From Frigoribacterium faeni (GTDB lineage Bacteria; Actinomycetota; Actinomycetes; Actinomycetales; Microbacteriaceae): a DNA stretch of 64,000 nt. The translations under genes and the position numbers were made by a program. Shown piece by piece: positions 8,303 to 16,760 of this stretch. Numbering within the stretch: position 1 is the stretch's first letter; each line of letters begins with the position of its first letter. The stretch lies in the NCBI RefSeq assembly GCF_011761235.1, contig NZ_JAAOYW010000002.1, forward strand, positions 620,001-684,000. Direction: 5' to 3'. The notes beneath the pieces were generated by a model. The model saw only the letters and a program-made list of their open reading frames with translations, ran no database searches and was not told the origin of the DNA.

Positions 8303-8830
8303 ATGGGCGCGAACGAGCTGTCCGCGCTGCTCTGGCGCGAGCGAGAGCTGCTGGAGCTGCTGACCTTCAAGCTGGAGGAGGAGCAGCTGCTGCTCACCGC
8401 CGGCCGCACCCGCTGGATCGAGCACGCGACCCGCGAGGTCGAGCAGGTGCTCGACCGCCTCCGCGAGGCCGGCCTGGCCCGTGCCGTCGAGGTCTCGTCC
8501 GTCGCCCAGGAGTGGGGCACCGACGAGGAGGCGCCCCTCCGCGAGATCATCGCCGCGGCTCCCGCAGGCCCCTGGGGCGAGATCTTCACGGCGCACCTGC
8601 GCTCGATGACCGACCTCACCGCCCGCATCGCGCAGCTGCGCGACGAGAACGAGCGGTTCCTCCGCGCCGCGGCCCGTGCCACGCAGGAGACCCTCGCCAC
8701 GGCCGCCGACGCGGCAGCCGGCAGCATCTACGACGCCAGCGGCTCGGTCGGGGGCGCCTCGGCGGCGCGACCGGGTCGTGCCGGCGCGACCGCCGCCTCC
8801 GGCGGGCAGCTCTTCGACGGGAGGCTCTGA
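8303..8830 (+). CDS. flgN: FlgN-family flagellar export chaperone
   Basis: 175 residues, mostly predicted helix, with the FlgN pattern LLWRERELLELLTFKLEEE at the N-terminus and a second long helix containing AQLRDENERFLRAAA near residues 115-130. FlgN proteins keep the hook-junction proteins FlgK and FlgL soluble before export. The start follows GAGGAGG with a 5-base spacer. It is two bases from flgK. The C-terminal 35 residues are Gly/Ala-rich and probably disordered. Confidence 0.75.
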   Translation: MGANELSALLWRERELLELLTFKLEEEQLLLTAGRTRWIEHATREVEQVLDRLREAGLARAVEVSSVAQEWGTDEEAPLREIIAAAPAGPWGEIFTAHLRSMTDLTARIAQLRDENERFLRAAARATQETLATAADAAAGSIYDASGSVGGASAARPGRAGATAASGGQLFDGRL

Positions 8831-8832
8831 CC

Positions 8833-10248
8833 GTGGTGAGCACCTTCGGCAGCCTCGGCACCGCCTACACCGGCCTCGTCGCCGCCCGCACCGGCCTCGA
8901 CGTGACCGGCCAGAACATCGCGAACGTCAACACCGAGGGCTACACGCGCCAGCGCGTCGGCCAGAGCTCGGTCGAGGCGCCCGCCCGCGCCGGCCGCTTC
9001 AGCGCCGGCGTCGTGCCCGGCCAGGGCGTGTCGGTCGACGCGATCGCCCGCCTCGGCAACGCCGTCGTCGACGGCCAGGTGCGCGGCGCCGCGGCCGCCG
9101 CCGGGTACGCCTCGGTGCGCGCGGACGCGCTCTCCACCCTCGAGCAGGGCCTGGGCGAGCCGCGCGGCACGGGCATCGCGGCCCAGCTCGGCGCCTTCTG
9201 GAACTCGTGGAGCGACGTCGGCAGCCACCCCGCCGAGACCGGCCCCGCCGCCGTGCTGCTCGGCCAGGCGAAGACCCTCGCCGCGAGCATCGCCTCCGGC
9301 CACCAGGCCGTCGAGGACCAGTGGAGCGCCACGCGCAGCAGCGCCCAGACCCTCGGCGTGCAGCTCAACGACGCGGCCCGGCAGGTCGCCGACCTCAACG
9401 ACCGCATCCGCTCGGCCGCCCAGGCCGGCACCAGCGCCAACGAGCTGTTCGACGCCCGCGCCCGCCTCACCGAGCAGATCGCGACGATCGCCGGCGGCAC
9501 TGTGCGCGACGCCGGCGACGGCACGGTCGACGTGCTGATCGGCGGCAACGCGCTCGTCAGCGGCACCACCGCGCGCAGCGTCGTCGTCAAGGGCGAGTTC
9601 GCGATGAGCGCCTCGACCGGCGTCACCGTCGAGTGGGCGCACCGCCCCGGCGACGCCGTCGTCATGGACGGCGGCAGCCTGGCCGGCGCCGTCTCGCTGC
9701 TCGGACCCGCGGCCGGCGGCTCGGGCGGCGCCCTCGCCGAGGCCGCCGCCTCGTACGACGCCCTCGCGACCCAGCTCGCCACCCAGGTCAACGCCGTCCA
9801 CGCCGGGGGCGTCCGCGCCGACGGCCAGCCCGCCGGCGAGTTCTTCTCGCTCGCGCCGGGCGTCTCGGCGGCCCGCGGCCTCACGGTCGTGCCGACCGGC
9901 GCCTCCTCGATCGCCTCCGGGGGCGGGGCGGGCGCCCTCGACGGCTCGGTCGCGCAGGCGATCGCCCAGATCGGCGTCGGCGCGGGCTCGCCCGACCGCA
10001 CGTGGTCGTCGACGGTCGCGAGCATCGGCGCCGCGGCGAAGAGCGAGATGGCCCAGTCGTCGCTCGCCGACCTCGCCTCGTCGTCGGCGAAGTCCCGGCA
10101 GCTCTCGGGCTCGGGCGTCAGCCTCGACGAGGAGAACGTCGCGCTGCTCAGCTACCAGCACGCCTACCAGGGCGCGGCCCGCGTGATGACGGCCATCGAC
10201 GAGATGCTCGACACGCTGATCAACGGCATGGGCCGGGTCGGGAGGTAG
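8833..10248 (+). CDS. flgK: Flagellar hook-associated protein 1 (FlgK)
   Basis: 471 residues. The N-terminus carries the rod/hook signature SLGTAYTGLVAARTGLDVTG and then GQNIANVNTEGYTRQR; the C-terminus has SGVSLDEENVALLSYQHAYQ and ARVMTAIDEMLDTLIN, both diagnostic of FlgK. It forms the first ring of the hook-filament junction. The GTG at 8833 directly follows the flgN stop; a second GTG at 8836 is possible. The protein is on the short side for FlgK, with a reduced middle region. flgL follows 5 bases later. Confidence 0.92.
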   Translation: MVSTFGSLGTAYTGLVAARTGLDVTGQNIANVNTEGYTRQRVGQSSVEAPARAGRFSAGVVPGQGVSVDAIARLGNAVVDGQVRGAAAAAGYASVRADALSTLEQGLGEPRGTGIAAQLGAFWNSWSDVGSHPAETGPAAVLLGQAKTLAASIASGHQAVEDQWSATRSSAQTLGVQLNDAARQVADLNDRIRSAAQAGTSANELFDARARLTEQIATIAGGTVRDAGDGTVDVLIGGNALVSGTTARSVVVKGEFAMSASTGVTVEWAHRPGDAVVMDGGSLAGAVSLLGPAAGGSGGALAEAAASYDALATQLATQVNAVHAGGVRADGQPAGEFFSLAPGVSAARGLTVVPTGASSIASGGGAGALDGSVAQAIAQIGVGAGSPDRTWSSTVASIGAAAKSEMAQSSLADLASSSAKSRQLSGSGVSLDEENVALLSYQHAYQGAARVMTAIDEMLDTLINGMGRVGR

Positions 10249-10253
10249 GGACG

Positions 10254-11135
10254 ATGCTGACACGCGTGACGAACCAGATGACCGCGCTGCAGTCGCAGCA
10301 GCACCTGCAGGCGGGCTCCGTGCGCCTCGCCCAGGCGCAGGAGCGGGCGACCAGCCTCGACAAGCTGACCCGCCCCTCCGACGACCCCACCGCCACGGCC
10401 GAGGCGCTGCGCGTCAAGAGCCTGCAGGCCGCGCTCGCCCAGCACACCCGCAACGTCACCGACGGCGACGGCTGGCTCAGCACGACCGACTCGGCGCTCA
10501 TCGCCGCGGACTCGCTCATGGCCAAGGTCCGCGAGCTGACCCTGCAGGGCGCCAACGGCGCCCTGTCGCCGAACGCCAAGGAGGCGGTGGCCACCGAGCT
10601 CGAGGGCCTCAAGGCCGACCTGCTGGGCGTCGCCAACACGAGCATCAACGGGCGCAGCGTCTTCGCCGGCACCTCGGACGCGGGGGTCGCGTTCCGCGCC
10701 GACTACAGCTGGACGGGCACGCCCGGCTCGACCGTCACCCGGCGCATCGGGCCCGAGACGACGGTCGCGGTCGACTCAGACGGCTCCGCCGCGTTCGGGA
10801 CCGGCGCCTCCTCGGTGTTCGCCCTGATCGACGACGTCGCGACGGCGCTCCGCACCGGAGGCGACGTCGCGTCCCACCTGCCCACCCTCGACGCCCGTGT
10901 GGCCGGCCTGCGCAGCGTGCAGTCCGACATGGGCGCCCGACACGCACAACTGCTGAGAGCCGAGGACACCCTGATGGACACCAAGGTCGCGCTGGAGTCG
11001 CAGCGCGCCGGGCTGGAGGACCTCGACCTCGGCCAGGCCGTGCTCGACCTGCAGCTGCAGAACAACTCGTACCAGGCCGCCCTGCAGGTCACCGCGAAGG
11101 TGCTCCAGGTCTCGCTGATGGACTTCCTCCGATGA
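10254..11135 (+). CDS. flgL: Flagellar hook-associated protein 3 (FlgL)
   Basis: 293 residues in the flagellin/FlgL superfamily: N-terminal RVTNQMTALQSQQHLQ, the LTRPSDDPTATAEALRVKS segment and a C-terminal helix DLGQAVLDLQLQNNSYQAAL. It forms the second junction ring under the filament. It overlaps fliW by 4 bases (ATGA), which couples the structural protein to the assembly factor. Confidence 0.92.
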   Translation: MLTRVTNQMTALQSQQHLQAGSVRLAQAQERATSLDKLTRPSDDPTATAEALRVKSLQAALAQHTRNVTDGDGWLSTTDSALIAADSLMAKVRELTLQGANGALSPNAKEAVATELEGLKADLLGVANTSINGRSVFAGTSDAGVAFRADYSWTGTPGSTVTRRIGPETTVAVDSDGSAAFGTGASSVFALIDDVATALRTGGDVASHLPTLDARVAGLRSVQSDMGARHAQLLRAEDTLMDTKVALESQRAGLEDLDLGQAVLDLQLQNNSYQAALQVTAKVLQVSLMDFLR

Positions 11136-11560
11136 GCGCCGTGACCGCGCCCGTCGCGTTCGTGGCGCCTCCCTTCGGCCTCGAGCCGCTCGTCGACTTC
11201 GCGCTCGACGAGGTGGAGGGGGCCGCCGGGCTGTTCGCGCTGCGGGCGACCGGCTCGGGCTCGGGTGCCGGCTCGGGCTCGGGTACCGATGCGGCCGAGG
11301 CCGTGCGGCTCTACGTGCTCGACGCGGCGGTGCACCTGCCCGACTACTCGCCGGTGCTCACCGACGAGCAGACCACCGGGCTCGACCTGCACGACGCCGC
11401 CGAGGCGCTGCTGCTCGTCGTCGCGACGCCCGCGTCGAGCGGCATGACGGTCAACCTGCTCGCGCCGGTCGTCGTCAACACCCGCACGGGGACGGCCGCG
11501 CAGCTCATCCTCGAGGGCCAGGACTGGCCGCTGCGCGCGGAGCTCGCCGCCCGCGCCTGA
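11132..11560 (+). CDS. fliW: Flagellar assembly factor FliW
   Basis: 142 residues. The FliW pattern is visible in FVAPPFGLEPLVDFALDEVEG, shown here in shortened form as PPFGLEPLVDFALDE, and in NLLAPVVVNTRTGTAAQ near the C-terminus. FliW normally binds flagellin and CsrA to balance flagellin synthesis. A Gly/Ser run (GSGSGAGSGSG, residues about 42-52) is inserted in the middle. No csrA follows: the next 500 bases are non-coding. FliW overlaps flgL. Confidence 0.88.
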   Translation: MSAVTAPVAFVAPPFGLEPLVDFALDEVEGAAGLFALRATGSGSGAGSGSGTDAAEAVRLYVLDAAVHLPDYSPVLTDEQTTGLDLHDAAEALLLVVATPASSGMTVNLLAPVVVNTRTGTAAQLILEGQDWPLRAELAARA

Positions 11561-11636
11561 CGCCCGCCCGCCGCCTCCCCGCGCCGCACCCGCCGCGCCT
11601 CCTCGCGCCGCGCGGCACCTCCTCGCGCCTCCGCCT

Positions 11637-11698
11637 GACACCGCCGAGTGAACGGAACACCGTCTCGTTGGGCGGTGTTCCGTCCACTCGGCGGTGTC
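11637..11698. repeat. Long imperfect palindrome (family 1, copy 1)
   Basis: GACACCGCCGAGTGAACGG is answered by CCGTCCACTCGGCGGTGTC at the other end, with inner arms AACACCG and CGGTGTT around a 10-base loop. Apart from one or two mismatches the 62 bases fold on themselves. It lies 77 bases after fliW and could end transcription in both directions. A close relative lies at 54095-54156. Confidence 0.75.
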
Positions 11699-11810
11699 GG
11701 AGCGCCGCGCCTCCCCGCGCCGCACCCTCCGCGCCTCCCCGCGCCGCACCCTCCGCGCCTCCTCGCACCGCGCCTCCTCGGGCCGCACCCTCCGCACCAC
11801 CCCGCGCCGC

Positions 11811-11866
11811 ACCCCGAAGTGGACGATGCACCCCGAAACGACGGGGTGCATGGTCCACTCCGGGGT
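11811..11866. repeat. Long imperfect palindrome
   Basis: ACCCCGAAGTGGAC pairs with GTCCACTCCGGGGT, and the inner ATGCACCCCG pairs with CGGGGTGCAT around a short AAACGA loop; a one-base bulge separates the two stems. The nested design matches the other palindromes but the sequence is different. Confidence 0.7.
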
Positions 11867-12072
11867 TCGGGGCGGACTCCGCCGGCGGCACGTCGCGGCG
11901 GCACGTCGCGCCCGCCGCCGCCGGCACGTCGCACCCGCCGGCGGCGCACCGCGCGGGCGCCGCGAGGTGTCCGGCAGGTGACGCACTCGTCACGGTCGTG
12001 CAACGATGCGCCGCACGCGTCGCCCGGCCCGCTCCTCCTCGTGTCTCATGGAGGGACGAGGAGGCGCACCCC

Positions 12073-13305
12073 ATGACACGACACCGGACCCGGCACCGGC
12101 CCGCCCGGCGCCCGCGCGCCGTGGTCGCCGTCGCCGCGGCGACCACCGCCCTCGCCCTCCTGCTGGCCGGCTGCACCGGCGCCGAGACGTCGACCGGCGG
12201 CACGTCGTCGTCGCGGGCCGCGAGCGACGCCGCGGCCCCCGTCGAGGCCACGCCCGGCCCGGGCCCCGTCGCCCCGACCACCGACACGGCAGCCGTCCGC
12301 ATCGCCGACGACGCCGAGCCGACCGACGTCGTGACCGGCCTCGAGGCCCCCTGGTCGGTGGTGCGCCTCAACTCCGGCTCGTCGTTCGTGAGCCTGCGCG
12401 ACAGCGGACGCGTCGTCGAGCTCACCGCCGACGGCTCGCTGCGCGACGTCGCCACGATCGACGGCGTCGTCCACGACGGCGAGTCCGGCCTGCTCGGGCT
12501 GGCCGTGCTCGCGGGGTCGCCGTCGTACCTCTATGCCTACCTGACCACCGCGGACGACAACCGGATCGTGCGCGCGCCCGTCACGGGCACGGCCGGCTCG
12601 TACGGCCTCGGTCCGCTCGAGGACGTCTTCACCGGCATCCCCGCCGCCTCGAACCACGACGGCGGACGCCTCGCCTTCGGCCCCGACGGCATGCTCTGGG
12701 CGACCACGGGCGACGCGTCCGACGACACGGCCAGCCAGGACGAGACGTCGCTCGGCGGCAAGGTGCTGCGGCTCTCGCCGACCGGCGCCGTGCCGAGCGA
12801 CAACCCGATGCCCGGGTCGCCCGTGTGGAGCCTCGGCCACCGCAACCCGCAGGGCATCGCGTGGGACGCCTGGGGAGGCGGCTGGGTCGCCGAGTTCGGG
12901 CAGGACACCTGGGACGAGCTCAACTCCCTCGCCCCCGGCGCGAACTACGGCTGGCCCGAGGTGGAGGGGCGCGACCCGTCCGGCTCGGCCTCGGGCGAGT
13001 TCCTCGAGCCGGTGCTGCAGTGGCGCACCGACGACGCCAGCCCCAGCGGGCTCACGGCGGTCGGCTCGACCCTGTTCCTCGCGGGCCTCGGCGGCGAGGT
13101 GCTGTTCGAGATCCAGGTGCCCGAGAGCGGCGAGGCGACCTCGACCGAGCGGTTCGCGGGCGACGCGTCGCTCGGCCGCGTGCGCGACGTGCTGCCCGGG
13201 CCCGACGGCACGCTCTGGCTGCTGACGAACAACACCGACGGGCGCGGCGACGCCCGGCGGGGCGACGACCGCATCGTCAGCGTGCCGCTGCAGCCCGTCG
13301 ACTGA
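12073..13305 (+). CDS. PQQ-dependent sugar dehydrogenase lipoprotein (GSDH family)
   Basis: 410 residues. A twin-Arg-rich N-terminus and hydrophobic segment end in the lipobox LLAGC (Cys near residue 34). The mature part is a glucose/sorbosone dehydrogenase six-bladed propeller, with LEAPWSVVRL, GGRLAFGPDGMLWATTGDA and WSLGHRNPQGIAWD, resembling the aldose sugar dehydrogenase YliI. It should oxidise sugars outside the membrane with PQQ. The ATG follows GAGGAGGCGCACCCC. Whether the organism makes PQQ cannot be judged here. Confidence 0.83.
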   Translation: MTRHRTRHRPARRPRAVVAVAAATTALALLLAGCTGAETSTGGTSSSRAASDAAAPVEATPGPGPVAPTTDTAAVRIADDAEPTDVVTGLEAPWSVVRLNSGSSFVSLRDSGRVVELTADGSLRDVATIDGVVHDGESGLLGLAVLAGSPSYLYAYLTTADDNRIVRAPVTGTAGSYGLGPLEDVFTGIPAASNHDGGRLAFGPDGMLWATTGDASDDTASQDETSLGGKVLRLSPTGAVPSDNPMPGSPVWSLGHRNPQGIAWDAWGGGWVAEFGQDTWDELNSLAPGANYGWPEVEGRDPSGSASGEFLEPVLQWRTDDASPSGLTAVGSTLFLAGLGGEVLFEIQVPESGEATSTERFAGDASLGRVRDVLPGPDGTLWLLTNNTDGRGDARRGDDRIVSVPLQPVD

Positions 13306-13391
13306 GCCGGGGCGACGCGAGACGCTCGCGCCCTGCGCGACCGACACCGCTCCTCCTGCGCGCCGGTCGGTCCGATCGGGGGCGCTGCGGT

Positions 13392-13397
13392 TACCCT
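13392..13397 (+). promoter_or_regulatory. -10 box TACCCT, nearly leaderless
   Basis: TACCCT ends 8 bases before the ATG of the TPR-protein gene, so transcription would start at or within two bases of the start codon. Confidence 0.45.
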
Positions 13398-13405
13398 CGT
13401 ACTCG

Positions 13406-14641
13406 ATGAGCCAGCACGACTCCCACCCCGGATCCGCGACCGGCAGCACCCGCCCCCGCAGCGTGCCGCCGGGCTCCCCCCCGCCCTCCGCCCGCGCCTC
13501 GCGCCCGGTCGGCGGCGTCGAGCCGATCAGCCTCCGCGGCGCCGTCGACGTGCGCGCGGCCGAGGCCCGTCTCGCGGCCCTCGGCCAGAGCCGCAGCACC
13601 TCCGCCCTGGGCGAGCGTGCCGACCTGCTGCGCACCCTCGGCCGGCTCGACGAGGCGCTCGCCATCGCCGAGGAGGCGTTCCGCCTCGCGCACTTCACCG
13701 GCGACCGCGCCGACTCGACGGCGGCCCGCATCCGCCGTGCCCACGTGCTCCGCGAGCAGGGCAAGCTCGAGCGCGCGCTCGGCGACCTGCACACCAGCCG
13801 CATCACCGCCTCCACCGAAGAATGGCGCGAGCTCGAGGCCACCGCCGCCGAGCTCGAGGGCTACACGCTGTTCGACCTGGGCCGGCTCGACGAGAGCTCC
13901 GAGGCGCTCGACGCCGCGCTGACCGCCTACGCGCAGGCCGGGGTCGCCCGCGACCGCCTCGAGGCTCTGCGCTCCGTCGTCGACGAGCTGATGCGCGCCG
14001 CCGCCGACGGCCCGGCGCACGCCCGCGAGACCGGGGGCGTCACGCCCATCGGCCAGGGCACCGTCGGGGCGCACGCCGCCGTCGAGGCCGAGCCGCAGCT
14101 GCCGTCGCACACGGCGGGGCCTGCCGCGGCGCCCGCGCAGCCGACCGCGTCGCCGGCCTCCCCGCCCGAGGAGGGCGACACGAACCCCACCGGCCTGCCC
14201 CGCGTCGACGGTGCCCGCGTCGACGCAGCCCGTGTCGACGCAGCCCGCGTCGACCAGGGCGAAGGAGGCGCGCAGCCGTCCCCGACGACCGCCGACGCCC
14301 CCGCGCCCCAGGCGCCCGCCCCGGTCGAGCCGGCCCTCGCCGCCGCGATGCGGACCGATCCCGGCGACGCGCCCGCCGCCTCCTCGGCGCCCGCGGCCCC
14401 GTCCGAGCCGGTGCTCGACAAGCCGTCGACCCGGGCCGACACGAGCCTCTGGGGCAAGATCTCGAGCCTCGCCGCGAACGCCGCGGGCCACCGCGACCGG
14501 GACGGCGAGCGCGCCGTGGTCGTCGACGCCCCGCACGTCGACGACGATGAGCCCCGCCGCGGCGCCACCGGCGTCACCGGCGTCGTCGAGGGGCTGCCCC
14601 GCGACGACGAGCCGACGACCTGGCCGTTCCCGGGGCGCTGA
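13406..14641 (+). CDS. TPR-like repeat protein with disordered tail
   Basis: 411 residues. Residues about 50-200 are helical pairs with the TPR pattern (LLRTLGRLDEALAIAEEAF, EGYTLFDLGRLDESSEAL), two to four repeats in all. The last half is Pro/Ala-rich and probably unfolded; it contains the tandem ARVDAARVDAARVD made by a 12-base DNA repeat near 14212-14250. There is no signal peptide or membrane segment. It is probably a cytoplasmic scaffold, but no specific role is recognised. Confidence 0.6.
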   Translation: MSQHDSHPGSATGSTRPRSVPPGSPPPSARASRPVGGVEPISLRGAVDVRAAEARLAALGQSRSTSALGERADLLRTLGRLDEALAIAEEAFRLAHFTGDRADSTAARIRRAHVLREQGKLERALGDLHTSRITASTEEWRELEATAAELEGYTLFDLGRLDESSEALDAALTAYAQAGVARDRLEALRSVVDELMRAAADGPAHARETGGVTPIGQGTVGAHAAVEAEPQLPSHTAGPAAAPAQPTASPASPPEEGDTNPTGLPRVDGARVDAARVDAARVDQGEGGAQPSPTTADAPAPQAPAPVEPALAAAMRTDPGDAPAASSAPAAPSEPVLDKPSTRADTSLWGKISSLAANAAGHRDRDGERAVVVDAPHVDDDEPRRGATGVTGVVEGLPRDDEPTTWPFPGR

Positions 14642-14705
14642 CCTGCTCGCTGATGCTGCACCGCACCTCCTCGTGACCCGGCCCGTCGGTCGGCCGGGGC
14701 GAGCC

Positions 14706-14768
14706 GGCCCGCTCGCCGCGCCCGCCGGCCCGCTCGCCGCGCCCGCCGGCCCGCTCGCCGCGCCCGCC
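14706..14768. repeat. 21-bp tandem repeat, three copies
   Basis: The unit GGCCCGCTCGCCGCGCCCGCC occurs at 14706, 14727 and 14748 without interruption, in the spacer between the TPR gene and the SprT-like gene. It can pair poorly with itself and is best seen as a replication-slippage expansion. Confidence 0.85.
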
Positions 14769-14792
14769 GACCCGGCGCGGAGCCGCTGACCC

Positions 14793-15248
14793 GTGGCCGA
14801 CCTCGACCGGGTGCGGCGCTGGGCCGACGCCCTCATCGCGCTGCACCTCGACCCCGCCGTGTGGAGCTTCGGCTTCGACGCGGCCAAGACGCGCGCCGGG
14901 CTCTGCGACTACGGCAAGAAGCGCATCACCGTGTCGCGGCACCTCGCGGGCCGGTACGACGACGACGAGATCCACCAGGTGCTGCTGCACGAGGTCGCGC
15001 ACGCCGTCGCCGGCTCGCGGGCGGGCCACGGCCCCCGCTGGAAGTCCGTCGCCGCCGACCTCGGCTACGTCGGCGGCAGGCTGCACGACGGGGCCATCGC
15101 CTCCGAGCTCGCCCCCTGGGTCGGGGTCTGCGCCGCGGGCCACGAGCACTTCCGGTACCGCGAGCCGAAGCGCCCGCTCGCGTGCGGCCGCTGCTCGCGC
15201 CGGTACGACCCCGCGCACCTCATCACCTGGACGAAGCGTGAGGTCTGA
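14793..15248 (+). CDS. SprT-like zinc metalloprotease domain protein
   Basis: 151 residues. It carries the zinc-protease motif HEVAH (HEVAHAVAG, residues about 66-70) and a later zinc-ribbon region with C-x-A-x-GHEHFRYRE and CGRCSRRYDPAHL. SprT-family proteins act as intracellular proteases, in eukaryotes on DNA-protein crosslinks. The start is GTG at 14793, 24 bases after the tandem repeat. Its size is normal for the bacterial family. Confidence 0.8.
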   Translation: MADLDRVRRWADALIALHLDPAVWSFGFDAAKTRAGLCDYGKKRITVSRHLAGRYDDDEIHQVLLHEVAHAVAGSRAGHGPRWKSVAADLGYVGGRLHDGAIASELAPWVGVCAAGHEHFRYREPKRPLACGRCSRRYDPAHLITWTKREV

Positions 15249-15321
15249 GTCCGCGGAGGCCCTCGGAGGCCCGGAAGCGCGACGAGACCCGAGGAGGCGC
15301 GGGCCGGGTCGCGTAACCGTC

Positions 15322-15327
15322 TAAGGT
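15322..15327 (+). promoter_or_regulatory. -10 box TAAGGT, leaderless
   Basis: TAAGGT lies exactly 6 bases before the ATG of the CGNR protein gene; there is no upstream gene frame reaching this point. Confidence 0.5.
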
Positions 15328-15333
15328 GGTGAG

Positions 15334-15990
15334 ATGACGACCGGACAGTGGCTGCGCTCCGACACCGGCACGCGATGGTTCTTCGACAGCGGGGCGCTCG
15401 CGCTCGACTTCGCGTACCTCGGCGGGTTCCGGGCGGGCTCGCGCCTCGGGCCCGAGTCGGGCCTCGCCCAGCCGGCCGACGGGTCGACGGCCTGGGACGG
15501 GCTCCTCCTGCCGGCCGACCTCGACGACTGGCTCGCCGAGCGGTTCCCCGGGCTGACCGGCGGAGCCTCCGACCGCGAGCTCGCCGACGCCCGCGGGCTG
15601 CGCGACGCAACGGCCCGGCTGGCGGTCGCCGCGGTCGACGGGGCGTCGCCCGACCCCGACGACATCGACACGCTCAACCTGTTCGCGGCACTACCCGACG
15701 TGCCGCCCTCGCTGCCGGGCGGACGTCGGCAAGCGGGTGCGGGACGGCTCCGGCTGGGTCAGGCCCTCGCCTCCGTCGCCCGCGACGGGGTCCGGCTCTT
15801 CGACGAGGTGGGGTTCGTCGGCGGGGACGAGTCGCGCCTCCGGCGCTGTGCCAACCCGCTGTGCGGGCTCGTGTACCGCGACGAGTCGCGGGCCCGCAGC
15901 CGCCGGTGGTGCTCGATGCAGCGCTGCGGCAACCGGGCGAAGGTCAGGGCGCACCGCGCCCGGCTGGCGGGCGCCGAGCCCGGGGCCTGA
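15334..15990 (+). CDS. ABATE/CGNR zinc-finger domain protein
   Basis: 218 residues. The C-terminal 45 residues form the CGNR zinc finger: RRCANPLCGLVY followed by RRWCSMQRCGNRAKVRAHR, where the CGNR tetrapeptide that names the family is intact. The N-terminal part matches the ABATE domain that usually precedes it (DSGALALDFAYLGG, then helical). Such proteins are assumed to bind nucleic acid and act as stress regulators. An apparently leaderless single gene. Confidence 0.82.
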   Translation: MTTGQWLRSDTGTRWFFDSGALALDFAYLGGFRAGSRLGPESGLAQPADGSTAWDGLLLPADLDDWLAERFPGLTGGASDRELADARGLRDATARLAVAAVDGASPDPDDIDTLNLFAALPDVPPSLPGGRRQAGAGRLRLGQALASVARDGVRLFDEVGFVGGDESRLRRCANPLCGLVYRDESRARSRRWCSMQRCGNRAKVRAHRARLAGAEPGA

Positions 15991-16030
15991 CCGGCAGGTA
16001 CGTCCCGCGCCGAGCTGCCCTGAGCCGCCC

Positions 16031-16296
16031 TCAGGTGGTGCGCGAGGGGCCCGCCCCGAGGCGCAGGGCCCGCGACGCGACACGTGACTGTTCGTCGTGC
16101 CCGACCCGCACGATGAGGCACCGTCAGGTGACGCGTGAGGGGCTCACCCCGAGACGCAGCACCCACGAGGCGACACCTGAGCCTTCGTCGCACCCGAGCC
16201 GAGCCGACCTGAGCCGAGCTGCCCCGAGCCGAGCGACGGTCAGGTGACGCGTGAGGGGCCCACCCCGCGGCGCAGCACCCGCGACGCGACACCTGA
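16031..16296. repeat. Three ~57-bp palindromic repeats between convergent genes
   Basis: Copies lie at 16031-16087, 16124-16180 and 16240-16296. Each runs TCAGGTGACGCGT to ACGCGACACCTGA with an inner GGGGCnCACCCC stem; copies 2 and 3 are nearly identical and copy 1 is diverged. Spacers between copies share CGAGCCGAGC-like words. The rest of 15991-16403 shows no gene. It probably serves as a bidirectional terminator between the CGNR and DUF427 genes. Confidence 0.8.
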
Positions 16297-16403
16297 GTCG
16301 CCGTCACGACGGGCACACGTCGAGCCCGCGGCACGGAGACGGACGAGCAGAGGGCGAGCCCTCACGGACCCGCCCTCGTCGACGCTCACCCGCGCAGGGT
16401 CGA

Positions 16404-16709
16404 CTACTCGACGACCTGTACGTCCTTCCAGAACGCGACGTAGCTGGTGTAGTCCTTGCCGACCCGGTCGAACGACGCGGGGATCGGCGTGGGGTAGCTC
16501 CACGCCCGGTCCTGCAGCAGCGTGTCGCCGTGCTTGACGCTGAAGTACTGGGTGTCGCCCTTCCACGGGCAGTGGTACTGCGTGGGGCTCTCCTCGAAGA
16601 GCTCGTCGTTGACGCTCGCCGGGGGGAAGTACCAGTTGCCCTCGATCGAGATCAGCTCGTCCTTCGGTGCCTCGGCGACCACGGTGCCGTCGCTCAGAAC
16701 TGCCTTCAT
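16404..16709 (-). CDS. DUF427 domain protein
   Basis: 101 residues, essentially one DUF427 domain: AVLSDGTVVAEAPKDEL, EGNWYFPPASV, the conserved HCPWKGDTQYFSV and a C-terminal YTSYVAFWKDVQV. The family is common in actinobacteria and has no established reaction. The ATG follows AGAGGAG. It is convergent with the CGNR gene across the palindrome cluster. Confidence 0.9.
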   Translation of the reverse strand: MKAVLSDGTVVAEAPKDELISIEGNWYFPPASVNDELFEESPTQYHCPWKGDTQYFSVKHGDTLLQDRAWSYPTPIPASFDRVGKDYTSYVAFWKDVQVVE

Positions 16710-16760
16710 CGTTCACTCCTCTGGTCCGCGGGCCTGGTCGGCCTCGTGCTCGGGAGAACG

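Larger units (their letters stand above)
11561..12072. other. Non-coding spacer with GC-rich repeats and two long hairpins
   Basis: No convincing gene. The stretch has repeated CGCGCCTCC(C/T)CGCGCCGCACC-like words (11570-11800), two near-perfect palindromes described separately, GGCACGTCGC repeats (11886-11935) and, at its end, the ribosome site GAGGAGGCGC for the next gene. Open frames across it are compositional. Confidence 0.7.

Noticed and set aside
11668-12072. Proline-rich coding regions in both strands after fliW
   Set aside because: They translate GC-only repeats and hairpins and have no codon pattern or ribosome site.
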